Assembly: GCA_964019165.1 (NCBI GenBank)
Contig: OZ025271.1
Coordinates: 9,123,775-9,187,774 of the forward strand
DNA length: 64,000 nucleotides
Reading direction: 5' to 3'
Source: Mastigias papua
Lineage: Eukaryota > Cnidaria > Scyphozoa > Rhizostomeae > Mastigiidae
A model generated the notes under the pieces. That model was not told where the DNA came from. It saw only the letters and a program-made list of their open reading frames with translations, and searched no databases. This document shows, one piece after another, positions 1 to 11,970 of this stretch. Position numbers and translations under genes: made by a program. Position 1 is the first letter of the stretch. Each line of letters opens with the position of its first letter.

Positions 1-496
1 TATGGCAGGTTGGTTGCTTTTCATGCCTATTTAGATGACATGGAATGGCATGCTTGCTGCTTTCAGTTGGCAATGTTTTGATTAGGACTACCGTATAGGT
101 GTTGTGTGACTTGGAGGAGAATTTTGTTGCTCTGCCTCCAGTTTAATGCTTTTTCGCTTGATTTCATTCGGTAAGGTATCCTACGTTTCTTGCTACATTG
201 TGATGAAATGATAATGGTATGTTTACTGTTGTATTCCTTGCTAGCTTGGAATTTATCCATTGCTTTTACGACATGTATGAATGACATAGGATAGGGTTGT
301 GTTTGGGGATAAAGTCGTGGTATGTGGAATGCTTTCACTGAAGCATGTATAGGGCTATTGCTGACTTTGGTTTCCCTAATTTTGCAGGTTTTACTTTCAC
401 TCTTTACTTTTGTCGTAGTATGTACTGTGACATGCGAGGGGATTCCCAAGTTCATCTCACGTTCGCAGAAACCTATTGTCCTTTGTTTCGGATTTA

Positions 497-1308
497 AGTG
501 CAGTCTTTTGAGGGCCACACTGTAAACTGCCACAGCTCTTCCATGTCTAGAATTTTGTCTTTGAAGTCCCTTTCTGTTTTTGGCATATGAGCCCTGAGGA
601 ATTCATCCCACATGCATACAACTATTCAATAATTAACTTCATTAACTATAGTTGAGACTAAATAGAAGCAACAGGGTTTGGAAGAAATGAAAAGTGAAAG
701 TGCGAGAAAATAACCGACCCGAGAGGGATAGTTGAGACTGTCGACTGTCCAAGTCCAACCATCTCAGCTATGCTATAAATGTAATCTCCTCTTCCCAGTT
801 GATATAGGCAAATTGCTAAACGGAACTCAGGGGGAATTGGGTCTTCAGTTACAACCTCTCTCTGAAGTTTATGTCCAATCTTTGAAAGGAGCAGATTGAA
901 GATTCATCTACTTACTTGAAATGTTTGCTTAATACGCTTCTCACTGTAAGTTTCCCAAGCCATCTTCCACCAACCAATGTTTTCCCTCACTAATCTCCTA
1001 CAGGAGAGATAACAAACTCTCGTTGCATTATAGCGCTGAAGTAGAACCAATAACACTCTGAGAAGAGCTTTGAGTATTGCTCCCCTTCTTGCAATAGCGA
1101 TTGCCAGCCCTTGCTGTAACATTTGCCTTCTTCTCCTTTCTTGTATCATTCTCCATATCAGCGCTCTGCGTATCGGGGCCATCTTGTTGAAATTTATCCC
1201 GTATATTCTAGAGTACTGAATAATCGCCCTTTTCCTGATTATTAATTTGTTTGGAAATTTTCCAGCCCCACTACTATTATATTTAGAGAATCTGAAATCA
1301 GTTCTCAA
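497..1308 (-). pseudogene. HARBI1-like (DDE_Tnp_4) transposase remnant
   Basis: Minus-strand coding relic. The first 134 codons (904-1308) are open and basic, and end in a GWWKMAWETYSEKR motif followed by TFQVSR, the usual N-terminal block of HARBI1-like transposases. A TGA at about 904 sits where the family normally has a Trp codon. The same frame then continues with FRLAICLYQLGRGDYIYSIAEM and GQSTVSTI, a helix-turn-helix typical of the family. An 80-bp disruption flanked by a 12-bp direct duplication (648-659 and 728-739) follows, and coding similarity resumes with STIVNEV, DFKDKILDMEELWQF and a decayed catalytic region. In intact members this protein cuts and joins DNA with a DDE nuclease. 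Here it is certainly dead. The family call rests on remembered motifs. Confidence 0.6.
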
Positions 1309-1734
1309 AGAGGTAGCTCACTGCAGAGTGCAGTCAAATAGAAACCGCATACAGAAGTGCAAGAAAATGTTTTAAAAAAGCGAATTGTGCTAGTTTGAAA
1401 TACTTATTTCACCAATATGTCTGTTATATTCTCAATCCCACCCATTTTTCCACCTCCCCCCCGTTTATTTCAACCCCCTACCATCGATTTTTCAAAACTT
1501 TTCCAATTCCTCCGATTATTCCTACACCCCCCCGATTATTCGGTGCTCTGGAGTAAGTATCTATGTTGTTCATAAGTACTTCATGTACCATACAGTTCCA
1601 TTTTGCTATTATATTTGACACATTAAATGCGACGTTTGATGTGATGCCCCCTTCTGGTTGCAGCAAAGTCGAATATAATGCTATTGTATTCGACACATGT
1701 AAAATGCGACGTTTGATTCAGGCCTAAGGGGGGT

Positions 1735-2415
1735 TGAACCAGATGATGTTTCTTTTTCTTTGCCTTTGATCTTTGTTCTTTCTACTATCACTATAATCTA
1801 TATATTCTAATTTTGTTGAAAACCCACTGTCATATAATGCTTTTTCATATTGTCCTTTGTTTTTCATAAATACCTCTTCATTTGATGATATTTTTGATAA
1901 TCTTAAAGCAATTGCCTTGGGTAGTTGGTTTATAATGTTTGGCGGATGAATCTAGATTGAGTGTAGCATCTAAAAAGTCTACAGACTTTTGGTTGGCAGA
2001 GACGGAAATTTTCAGCCCACAATCTTTAAACACATTAATGATCTTTTTCTTTTTTCTTTCAATTTGAGGTCCCGACAAGTTATCAAATACTCCCAAACCA
2101 TCATCTCTATACAAGCCGATGTTACCTTTATCAATAAATTCTCCTAATAAGTTTAATATATAGGCACCAACTAATTCGCAGCATTCTGCTCCATCAAAAC
2201 ATCCCATCCGTATATCAAAATTTTCATTATTTCCTTTCTTTATCCACGGTGATCCATCGTAGAACAGGAATGTTTTCCTTGACTGCATGATTATATTAAT
2301 TTCCTCATCAGATATTGCAGCGTATTTCTTAGCAAATAAAATAGCATTCTCAAAGAGATTGCTAGATATAGATGGGTAAAAACTTTCCATGTCAAACGTA
2401 ATTATGTTTGAGAAC
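1735..2415 (-). pseudogene. Reverse transcriptase relic with YRDD box, possibly Penelope-like
   Basis: A 170-codon open stretch (1878-2390) encodes an RT palm. The motif A block TFDMESFYPSI is followed by MGCFDGAECCELVG and the catalytic box LYRDDGLGVF, then FKDCGLKISV and VDFLDATLNL. Around 1930-1950 the frame changes and coding continues as NIINQLPKAIALRLSKISSNEEVF through to RKRNIIWFNPP near 1740, so a small deletion has joined two parts of one gene. This order is known from invertebrate elements that end in a GIY-YIG nuclease, which points to the Penelope-like group. The nuclease is not present here, so the class assignment is tentative. Confidence 0.55.
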
Positions 2416-4469
2416 GTAATTAGAGAATGATATTTTATTATTTTATTTTATTTTAGAATGCTATTTTAATGTTCTCTTTGAGAATGCTATTTTGTATACA
2501 TGAAGGACGAAGGAAGTTTATTGATATCGATGTAGCTGGGAATGAAGTAAAAAGATGTCCTTGTTATCATCATAGAGTTGTGATTATAGAATAGCAGTAG
2601 TTGTTACCTAAATTATTGTTGGCTTGCTGCATATTCAAGTTTCTCATTCATAGGCAAGTGTTTTACGGGCATTTATTATAACTTCTCCTGGGGGATACGC
2701 TTTGTCAAAGTAGCCGTTTATTCAAAGGGGGAGGGGCTTGAGGTGGCAATTACTCAAAGCATTACGGTTATGCATAATTGCAATGTCAATGTCAATTTCC
2801 GTTTGATGATATTTAGACAATGGAATATATGTTGCATGTAATAGTAGCTCAGGTTTGAGTGACTGTTTGAAAAATTTACTATCTTTGTTGAAATGATTAC
2901 CTCTGCAACACTGATGGATTTTTCAACTGATTCCTCTATCACTGTCTCATGAGGTTTACTTCTTTTTATGGTGTATGTTGCTATATTTATGTCTCATTCC
3001 TGGTAAAAATCCAGGGTGCCTAAAAGTTTTATTTTCTTCAAGATTGTGGTAGTAGCAGCAATAATGGCACACTGAGTGAACTCCAGCCTCTTCTGCCCCA
3101 GCGAAGCTCAAAAGGTTTGTTGACTATGTATGCAGTATACATGTGATATTACTTTATACAGTAGTTAGTCTAACATCTGACTGATGCTCATTAATGCTTT
3201 TTGATAGCATATTAAGAGTTACTATGAAGAGAATGCAGTCACTGTGTCAAGATTGTGTAATACAAGAAGAATGGTCTACAAAGTCTAGCTAATAATAATA
3301 ATAATTATAATAATGTCGGTTGTTTAATGATGGTAGCCCATTCAGCAAGCTGATTGTCAAGGGGCTGTTAGTTATTTTTAATACACCTGGAGGTATTCCC
3401 ACAGCAGCTTTCGCTTGTCCAGCTGGTCTTGTTTTAGGAGGGTTGGCAAATGAATTCCTTTTTGTGGAATTTGTTTGTATTTTAATTCGCTAAAAAGAGA
3501 AGACTATGGTCATGCTCTATCTATTACTTTACTCGCGAATTATGTGCTCCTCACATGTTGTACGTTACATTGAGGCACACAGTCATTTTACAATGAAACA
3601 ATGAAACCAATAAAATATGCATTTTATGTTGATACTGCCTGTTTGCACTTTGTGGCGCCTAGCATAACATCTTTAGGTGCATATAAATACGAATGGACAC
3701 CATACGAACAAAGCTGAAGAAGAATATTTCAGTTAGGATCTGATATGAACAAGCATGACTTGTTTAATAAAAGTAAATTGAGGTCAATACTGGTCACTCC
3801 TTTGGGGCGAAACTTTGAGGGTTTATTAAGTAACATTACAATTAGCTTGAATAGCACTGAATTTACATTCAACCTCCTTGTTTATGTTAAAAATAGGTTC
3901 TGCATATTGTTTACATGGTTCGTCAAGAAGGTTGTGGATTTAGATACTTGATTATATCATTCCATTACCTTTGAACAATCATACGTTGATGCTATCATCT
4001 GTAGTCTGAGATGATTGGAAAGGTGAATTCCTGTTAAGTTACACGTATTGAGGGGCATTTCACTTCGGAAATCCTGTACACCCTGCTTGGAAATCCGGAA
4101 GAAACCCCGAAATCCTCGTGAAATCTTTTGGAAATCCAAAATCCCTGGAAATCCCCAGGAAAATCCCGAAATCCTTTAAATCTTTCAAACAGAATTTACT
4201 TTGAGATTGCTCACAAAGTTACCATGCTAGTACTAAAATTATGCTACAAATTCGCTCAAATAATGTTCCAAGCGGACACAAAGTATAAAATTCGTAACAG
4301 AGCTTGGCCAGTGGAAGTCAGTTAAAGGGCGCACTGAAGGAGCATTTTCTTGGTTGCCATGGAATTTGATCGCAATCTCGGCAAAGTCACCAGCACAATC
4401 TCAAACACGTTATCCAGCGATGGACATTGTGGAGTGGATGAGATTGGAATTACCGAATGACAGTTAACT
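2416..4469. other. Non-coding AT-rich stretch with minor repeats
   Basis: I see no supportable gene here; the longest ORFs are about 60-70 codons and resemble nothing. A short TAA-rich run lies at about 3293-3316. A degenerate tandem array of a GGAAATCC-like unit occupies about 4070-4185. The remainder shows no structure I can interpret. Confidence 0.6.
4070..4185. repeat. Degenerate GGAAATCC tandem repeat
   Basis: The octamer GGAAATCC and close variants (CGAAATCC, GGAAATCCC) recur at roughly 10-20 bp spacing. The small ORFs on both strands across it are products of the repeat. Confidence 0.6.
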
Positions 4470-6125
4470 ATAAAAATAATGTTTTTTCGTCAAACTTCAT
4501 CTCATATGATATTTAAGTCTACAAATACAAATCTCGCTAACAGGTAATCTGTATTTGGCTGGCTTACAATACTACAATACTAGGTAATAGAACAAACAAA
4601 CAACAAAAAATGAAAAAGCATACAATATGTAGAACAGTAAAGAAAGAAGTTATTAAACAGTATTAACTGTATATTCAATAACTGAGAAGCTCGGGGTTGC
4701 ACCAGGATTTGTTTCTCATACAGAATATATAATATGTTGTTCAGATGATAATAGTAGATAGCTTGGAAACAATGAACTTGAGATGATGATTATCAAAGCC
4801 TAATTCAGTGCACATTTTGAGAAAGGAGTCTGATGACTGACCAAATATACCAAGGCAGCTCATGGAAAGATTAACAAATTCTATTGTATGATAGTCACTG
4901 CTGAGATCTGTTAGGAGGGAACGATATTTGAGTTCTTGTCGACGAGTATTGTTGCTTAGATTTGTCTCAAAGCCCACAGTTAATTCAATGATATACAAGC
5001 AGTTGTCAGCGGTGGAAAGAAGCATATCAGGCCGAAGACTGTTTTCTGTAATAATGCAAGGAGACAGGTAGCCAGGAAGATCTGCATATAACTTAGATGA
5101 ATATACTAATTGGAAAGTTTGAGCTGGCAAACGTAGAGCCGAATTGTGTCGCCAAGTAAAACGACCCTGGTCTAGATATGTTTTACAGCCCGCTACAATA
5201 TGGAGAAGTGATTCAGGCTGAAGACAAAAGGAACAGTCAGAAGTGTTTGAGAGGCCCCACAAATAAAGGTTCTTTCTAGTAGCGAGTGTATTATTAAGAT
5301 ATTTGATAGTGAAATTGAAGATATTGGCAGGTAGCTTACTTTGTGCTCGAGACCAAAGAGAATTGAGATTTTGTAAAGAATGAACAAGAAGGAATGAGAT
5401 AATAAATCCTTGTGATGGTAACTTGGTTTTCAGTCTTTCCGTATGTTCAGTGCGAATCGATTTCAAAATTTGCTTTGTATTTTTATAAACGTCGTATTGG
5501 ATGTTGGTTCCGCAGTTGGTATTTTTCCATAGCTTTACTATGGATTCGTCCGTAGAAGATTTCAATGAAGACCGGAGGACTGTTTGACATTGTTGAAATT
5601 TAACCGAAGGCAATTGAAACGCTAGACCAAACTTCCTGGAAGAGAGAATAATAGAGCTTAAAGTGGCAGAAATGGGAAGCTCAAGCCATTGATGGGTAAA
5701 TTTTGAGACAATGTTATCCAAGTTTTCAGAAATCCAAGTTTTACCTAAATCTGTAACTGTAAAATGCCAGGAGATTTTGGAAAGAATGTAGCGATGGTAC
5801 AGAAGTAATTTATTCCTAGGATGAACATGCAGGGAGTCCACTGTTCTTAACATAGATTGAAGCGAAGATTTAAGAGTTTCTTTGTGGTCCTTGTTATCCA
5901 TATCAAAGTTGAAGAAACGTCCAATGTATTTGAAGGATTCACCATTTTTAACAGGAGGTACGACTTTAGAGTTGATCAAAAGCTTTGGCTGACATTGACG
6001 TAAACAAGTAGAAAACTGTTTTATCCTGAAAGTGGTGCATTTGTCAACACGGATTAGCATACAGGCCCATTGACACCACCGTGAGAAACAGTTTAACAAT
6101 AATTGATTTTCACGCTCATTGGTAG
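4470..6125 (-). mobile_element. HERO-like non-LTR retrotransposon H5, 5'-truncated
   Basis: This is the most downstream member of the minus-strand train. Its sense-strand 5' end is cut just after the FADD box of the RT and abuts the short TAA run at 6126-6135 that is also the 3' tail of H4. Its 3' UTR (about 4470-4740) keeps the family hairpin (4522-4532 with 4547-4557). Truncation at the 5' end is the usual outcome of incomplete target-primed reverse transcription. Confidence 0.75.
4522..4557 (-). promoter_or_regulatory. H5 3'-UTR hairpin
   Basis: The plus-strand arms CAAATACAAAT (4522-4532) and ATCTGTATTTG (4547-4557) pair over 11 bp with one G-U pair in the sense RNA. The loop keeps the family core TACCT...GAG. 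It corresponds to hairpins in H1 to H4 and is probably the 3' signal recognised by the RT. Confidence 0.65.
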
Positions 6126-6147
6126 TAATAATAATGGAAACAGTCAT
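4672..6147 (-). pseudogene. H5 RT C-terminus plus CCHC/RLE endonuclease, one premature stop
   Basis: 468 open codons start just downstream of the RT catalytic FADD and run through the thumb (RVDKCTTF, GESFKYIGRFFNF, HPRNKLLLYHRYIL). Then come the knuckle CSFCLQPESLLHIVAGC, TWRHNSA, and the nuclease motifs RPDMLL and ELTVGFETN. At 4741-4743 a TGA replaces the Arg codon expected in the conserved C-terminal IRTTYYIFC block, consistent with CGA to TGA. The same frame then continues for about 22 codons to the normal end. Without fingers and palm the copy cannot copy RNA. Confidence 0.75.
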
Positions 6148-6166
6148 ATTTCATTCAATTAAACTA

Positions 6167-6204
6167 CAATTACAAATCTCACTATTACAAGGTAATTTGT
6201 AATT
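6167..6204 (-). promoter_or_regulatory. H4 3'-UTR hairpin, perfect 11-bp stem
   Basis: CAATTACAAAT (6167-6177) is the exact reverse complement of ATTTGTAATTG (6194-6204). The sense-strand loop is TACCTTGTAATAGTGAG, which shares TACCT and TAGNGAG with the other copies. Confidence 0.7.
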
Positions 6205-6293
6205 GGCTATCCTGGGTTACAATACATGAGAAAAATCGTAAATAACAAGTGTTGTATAAAAAACAAACAAAATAAAAAATAAAAAAGTGAACA

Positions 6294-9200
6294 TTAAAGG
6301 TAGAATAGATCAGGGTTGTTCCATGGTTTATTTCTGCAGCAGAAGATGTAGTAGGTTGTATGGATTGAAATTGTAGATAACTTAGAAATGAGAAAGCGTT
6401 TGTGGTGGTTATCAATAGAGAGGGAGTCACACATTTCAAGAAACGAAAGACAAGAGTTTGCGTAAATCCCAAGAGAGCTCATGGTGAGGTTTACAAAAGT
6501 GACAGATTTGTACTGACTTCTTAGATCTGAGACTAGTTGTGAGTATTTCAAGTGCTTCCTTTCTGCATTTTTGTTTAGATTTGTCTCAAAACCAATCGTG
6601 AGTTCTAAAATGTAAAGACAGTTGTCCTTGGTATGTAGAAGTAGGTCAGGATGTAAATCATGTCCGGTTATGATTGAAGGTGAAGGGAAACCTGGAATGA
6701 CCGCATACATTGAAGATCCTTCAACTACTTTTAAGGATGTGGCTAGAAAATTGAGTACAGAGTTGTGACGCCAAGTGTACCGACCTTGTTCAAGGTAAAC
6801 TTTGCAGCCTGCTACAACATGAAGTACAGTTTCAGGAAGAAGACAAAATTGGCAGTCAGACGATTGGCTCAGCTTCCATAGATTAAGATTTTTGCGAGTA
6901 GGTAGAGTGTTATTGAGATATTTTATGGTAAAGTTGAAGATGTTTGTTGGTAGATTACTCTGTGCTAGAGACCAGATTCCATGCAGTTTTTTGAATGAAT
7001 GATCCAACAAGAATGAAAGTAGGGCACCTTGAGATGGCAAATTGTGTATCAAGCACTCTTTGCTGTCCAATGTAACTGCTTTCAGTACCTCTTTGGTATT
7101 GCGATATATGTCATATTGCAGGTTTGTTCCATTACTAGTATTTTTCCACAAGGTCTGAACATTAACATTAGGGGAAGATCGAAGTATAGTGCGAGAGACA
7201 GTTTGGCACTGAGTGAATTTGACAGAAGGCAGTTTAAGATTTAGACCAAATTGATTGTTAGTAAGGACTAAACTTGTCAATGTTGCACTGACAGGAAGGT
7301 CAAGCCATCGGCGAATATATTTGGATACAAGATTGTCAAGATTATCTGAGACCCAAGTTTTAGGTAGATCTGCAACAGTAAAATGCCATGACACTTTGGA
7401 CAGTACATATCTGTGGTAAACTAACAGTTTATTTTTTGGATGCAGAGGCAGATCATCGATTCCTTTCATGAACGTGGAGAAGAGAGAAAGTAGTTGTGAC
7501 TTATGCATTTCATTACTCATGTCAAAATCAAAGAAGCGGCCAAGGTATTTAAAAGATTCACCATGTTTGACAGGAGGAACAATTTGTTTATCAATTAAAA
7601 GCTTAGGCTGAAACTGAATGGATCTTGTAGAATACTTTCTAACACCAAAAGTGATACATTTATCAACCCGTATGACAAAATTTGCCCATTGACACCACCT
7701 TGTAAAGCAGTTAAGTAGAATTTGGTTCTCTTTTTCGCCGCTGGTAATAACAGCCGCATCATCAGCAAACTGAAACCAATGCACTGGCTGAAACATGCGA
7801 TCATTTTCGTCATGGACAGAAAAACCGAGATGTTTATATTTTTCAGCTTTGATAAACTGAATAAATGTGTTGAAACAAAGATTAAAAAGAAGAGGGCTCA
7901 GGCAGTCTCCCTGAAGGACACCTCGGCGAACAGAGATAGCGGGGGTTTGAAATTCGTCTGTGATAATGGAAGTCTTGAAGTCCAAATATAAGCTGGAGAT
8001 CAGGGCCTGTACATGGGAAGGTATGTGATGGTACGATAGTACAGATGCAATTAAATTATGATGAACTTCACCGAAAGCATTTTTAAGGTCTAACAGGGTT
8101 ATTATGAGAGAGCATTGTTTAATTCGAGCTTTGTTTATTACATGGCTCATAAGAGATGTATGTTCTATTGTCCCAGAAATATTTGAAGTGAAGCCTTTCT
8201 GAATCTGATTTTCAATAAAATTGTTTTGTTTCAGAAAGTTGAAGATCGAATTTCTTATACATGATGTAAATACCTTCAATGGAACAGATTCTAATGTTAT
8301 TGGTCTGAAATTTGCAGGATCATTCGTTGCACCTTTCTTATGGATAAGTATTGTCGCTGCTTTTTTCCATTCCGGAGGGACTCTACCAGAAAGCCAAATA
8401 ACGCGAATGATTTCAGTGAGAAAAGATCGGAGATATGGGGAACGCTTAAAACAGATGATAGAAATCTTATCAAGGGGGCAAGGGGAAGTAGAAGCTTTCA
8501 TGCGTCGTATGATTGACGTTATTGTCTGATACGATGGAGGGTTCATGTCAAAAGGATAGGTAGGTTCGCTAAATTTTGGAATCCAAGAGGGAATAGCAAA
8601 CAGTCTGTTAGAATTTAAAGCAGAAAATGTCTTACAGAAGTAATCAGTACAGCGTGTTACAGGAAAAGATGGGAGGAGTGACTGCGTGCTCTGCATATAA
8701 CGTTTGACATATTGCCAGAAATGCTTAGATATAAACCTGTCATGATTGGTGATATTTGAATTATGATTGACAGGTTCATGACGGTTGAGCTGTTTGTGAA
8801 GGCGGGAAGATACGAATTTAATTTCTGGTATAGGTGCGTTAGAAGATTTCAAAAATGTAAGTTGTTTCTTTAGGTCTTTAGTTAGAAAGCCCTTGTACTT
8901 ATTTTCCAAGTCCTTATCACAGCTGTCTACGGTGCCATAGGTTTCCTTAAAGTAATTGTAAATGGTTGTGCTCATCATCTTGACTACGTCGTTAACTGAG
9001 GATTCATTCACAACTACGTTCACAAATGTTGACTTGAAAAAGGTATTTGCCAACAACCATTCATTATCCGATCTTGGGAGACGAACTCCTGGATTAATTT
9101 CAAAATGATCTGCAAGATACACTTCCGGGCATTCCTCAGTCTCACAAAAGCTATCATCAATTGTTGACTCTTCCTCGCCTAAGTTGTGTACAAGTTTGCA

Positions 9201-9464
9201 ACTCCTCTGATGGATACGGAGTCCTTTTATTCCTTTGCATTATTTACCGCAACAACATTTAATGCTGGCAATATCGATGCTACAAACAGGAGATTCTTTA
9301 CCAGTGATAAGAGGGATATTTACCTCTCCGCACGGACCGGTATTGTTATTACGAACACGTTGTTTACATCGCCATTGATGTCGGCCTAACGCAACAAACT
9401 CCTTTCCACAAAACGAACAAATCGCAAACAAAGCACAAAGTACAATAATATAAGAGCGGACCAT
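6294..9464 (-). pseudogene. H4 ORF: zinc fingers, RT, RLE; one in-frame TAA
   Basis: About 1056 codons. I take the ATG at 9462-9464 as start because the following residues (MVRSYIIV) align with the starts of H2 and H6. A hydrophobic stretch leads into zinc finger 1 (CSFCGKEF...GRHQWRC). Finger 2 begins CCCGK and is broken by TAA at 9240-9242, after which the same frame continues CKGIKGLRIHQRSC and stays open to 6294. RT landmarks are NFRPITLESVPLK, LLDLKNAFGEVHHN, GVLQGDCLSPLLF and FADDAAVIT. The nuclease part has CQFCLLPETVLHVVAGC, TWRHNS, HPDLLL and ELTIGFETN. All catalytic boxes are intact, so the stop is the only visible lesion. A downstream Met at 9122 would give a 942-aa protein lacking both fingers. 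Confidence 0.85.
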
Positions 9465-9655
9465 GGTTTTTCTTAGTTCCCAATACTGAAGTCCGTTGAT
9501 GAATGTCAAACTGAATGCGGAATAATGAAATCTAGGCTAAATAAACAATCTTAAAACAGGAGCCATGCACGGTAACGTCTTAACGCTACTGCTCAATAAC
9601 ACAATGACATAATTTTTTTTAAACATTGTTCATTTTGATACTAATAACTAATCTA

Positions 9656-9694
9656 CAATAATACACCTCACTAAAACTAGGCAGTGTAATATTG
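9656..9694 (-). promoter_or_regulatory. H3 3'-UTR hairpin
   Basis: CAATAATACAC (9656-9666) pairs with GTGTAATATTG (9684-9694) at 10 of 11 positions, leaving one mismatch. The stem sequence differs at several positions from H4 and H5 while pairing is kept. Confidence 0.6.
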
Positions 9695-9778
9695 GCTGCT
9701 TCACATTGGATTAGAAACAAAAACAAAAAGCAATAAACTAAAAATTATGAATGATATAAATTTAGTTAAAATGTTCAC

Positions 9779-11755
9779 TCAGAAGTCCATCAAATCTGGG
9801 TCAGTCCAATCTTTGTTTCGGCGGCAAAATATATAATAGGTGGACCGAATAGCAATGGCCATGACTTTTGAAACTAGACGTTTTTGATGTATGTCTGGTA
9901 AATCTAGACTTTTCAACAGATTGAATAGAGAATCGCAAGAACTGCCAAGTACACCTAAAGCACTCATAGACATGTTGATAAAATTGATCTCCTGATACGA
10001 TGTTGACAATGCAGTAATTAGGGGTCTGTACTTATTCAACTTTCGGTCACTGTTAATCTTAAGATTGCTCTCAAAACCTACTGTTAGTTCGAGGATATGT
10101 ATTTTATTGTTATGCCTATTATGTAAGATAAGATCAGGTCTAAAGGTATCTCCAGTAATCAAGCTAGGAGATGGAAATGAAGGTAGGTCAGCGTAGATAG
10201 ACCAATCTGTCAAATGTGATAGACTTTTTGAGAGGCATAAGAGAACTGAATCGTGTCTCCAATTATATCTTCCATGATCAAGATAGTGTTTGCAGCTCGA
10301 TACTATATGTTGCAAGGTTTCACTTTGTAGACAAAAGGAGCAAGAGGGTGATTCAGAAAGAGACCATTTATGAAGATTTTTCCTAGTGGCGAGAGTGTTG
10401 TTTAAGTATTTGACAGTAAAGTTAAATATATTTTTGGGTAGACTCTGTTGAACCTTAGACCACATAGATGTAGTGCTAGAAAGTGAGTATTTTAAGATAG
10501 ATGAAATAACACAACCTTGTGAAAGTAGCTCATGGTTGATTCTATCTTCATGCTTTGTTTGAATGGCTTTCAGTGCCTGCTTACTGTTTCTATACTGATC
10601 ATACTGTATATTGGTATGATGGCTGGTTTCCTCCCAGAGATGTGTGATGTCATTGTTAGGTGAAGACTTCAATTTATTCCTAATGTTTGTCTGGCACTGT
10701 ATAAATTTAATCGAAGGAAGTACAAGACTGATACCGTATTTAGATCTCTTAATTATTAGGCTGCTTAAAGTGGCACAAATGGGGAGCTCAAGCCATTGTC
10801 TAATATATTTCGAAGCAATGCTGTCAAGGTTTTCAATGATCCAAGTTTTACTTAAATCGGCAATGGTTAGGTTCCAAGAAATTTTCGATAATAGAAGGCG
10901 ATGGTAAAGGAGCAACTTGTTCTTTGGATGACAAGATAAATCATTGATTTTGCTCATCAGAGTATTTGTAGTATCCAGAAGATCAGACATATGTTGGTGA
11001 TTATTCATAGTAAAGTTGAAGTACCTGCCTAGATATCTAAATGAACTGTCAATTTGAACTGGAGGAACAACTGAATTGTTTATGGTGAGCTTCGGAAGAA
11101 ATTGTATAGAGGAGGTTGAAGTTTTCCTTATACCAAATGTTGAGCACTTATCTACCCTTAGTATCATTCCTGCCCATGTGCACCAGCGAGAAAAGTGGTT
11201 TAGAAGCAACTGATTTTCATTTTCAAGACTAGTGATGACGGCGGCATCGTCTGCGAATTGAAACCAGTGAACAGGAAAAAGGGAGTCAAGAGAATAACCA
11301 AACTGTTTGAATTTTTGATGAGAAATATAGCGGATGAATGTGTTAAAACAAAGATTGAAAGTCAATGGGCTAAGGCAGTCCCCTTGAAGGACACCCCGAC
11401 CCACCTTAAGGAACGGCGTCTGGGGAAGGGCGTCTCAGTTACAATAGAAGTGTGAAAATTAGAATAAAGGCTGGAAATAAGGTGTTGTATTTCATTCGGA
11501 ATGTTATGGTATGACAAGACAGCAGGGATCAGATTATGATGAACTTCACCAAAGGCATTTTTGAGATCAAGTAGGGTAATGATAAGAGATCTTTGTTTAC
11601 TTCTAGCTTTATTGATGATATTGGCCATTTGTGCAGTGTGCTCGAAAGTACCTGGCAGTTTGGGAAGAAATCCTTTTTGAATGCGGTGCTCAATATAACC
11701 GTTTTGAGAGAGGAAGGTAAACATAGAGTCCCTGATGCATGATGTGAGAATTTTT
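9779..11755 (-). pseudogene. H3 RT/RLE coding region with frameshift
   Basis: Two overlapping open stretches belong to one broken gene. The upstream one (11362-11724) carries IQKGFLPKLPGTFEHTAQM and LLDLKNAFGEVHHN. The downstream one (9779-11404, 541 codons) starts at GRGVLQGDCLSPLTF and includes FADDAAVIT, RVDKCSTFGI, the knuckle CSFCLQSETLQHIVSSC, NWRHDS, RPDLIL and ELTVGFESN, ending LMDF. The frame changes near 11400-11440, between motif A and motif B of the RT. The zinc fingers and the start of the RT are missing because of the 5' truncation. The 541-codon part keeps all nuclease residues. Confidence 0.75.
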
Positions 11756-11775
11756 AATAATAATAATAATAATAA
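11756..11775. repeat. (TAA)n between H2 3' end and truncated H3
   Basis: A pure TAA run that serves as the 3' tail of H2 on the minus strand (reading ATT) and borders the 5'-truncated H3. Confidence 0.9.
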
Positions 11776-11825
11776 TTTTTGTTTGAAACTTCATAATATC
11801 ATGACAATAACATTACAGTTACATA

Positions 11826-11864
11826 CAATCATACACCTCTCTACTGTTAGGTAGTGTATAACTG
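11826..11864 (-). promoter_or_regulatory. H2 3'-UTR hairpin
   Basis: CAATCATACAC (11826-11836) pairs with GTGTATAACTG (11854-11864) over 11 bp, with two non-Watson-Crick wobble pairs. The distal half is GTGTAT instead of ATTTGTA as in H1, H4 and H5, a compensated change. Confidence 0.65.
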
Positions 11865-11970
11865 GCTTGTCTGCTATACAAAAATAATATTTAATCAAAT
11901 GTTATAATGTAAGGAGACTGAAAGAAATATTAGCAATGAAATTAGAAGCAGCAAACATACAAATTAGCAA

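Larger units (their letters stand above)
6136..9601 (-). mobile_element. HERO-like element H4, full length
   Basis: It runs from a conserved 5' terminus (sense TTATTGAGCAGT, plus strand near 9590-9601) to a 3' UTR ending at the TAA run 6126-6135. The 5' end directly abuts the poly-T/AATT 3' end of H3 near 9609. The single coding region is interrupted by one nonsense codon only. The 3' hairpin is perfect over 11 bp. Confidence 0.8.
9609..11755 (-). mobile_element. HERO-like element H3, 5'-truncated
   Basis: The 3' end is near 9609, abutting H4. The 5' end is cut inside the RT at the point coding TSCIRDSMF and is joined to the (TAA)n run at 11756-11775, the tail of H2. The 3'-UTR hairpin is present at 9656-9694. 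Confidence 0.75.

Noticed and set aside
63..533. 156-codon minus-strand ORF
   Set aside because: No recognisable motif; it overlaps in another frame the decayed end of the HARBI1-like relic, so it is probably a chance ORF.
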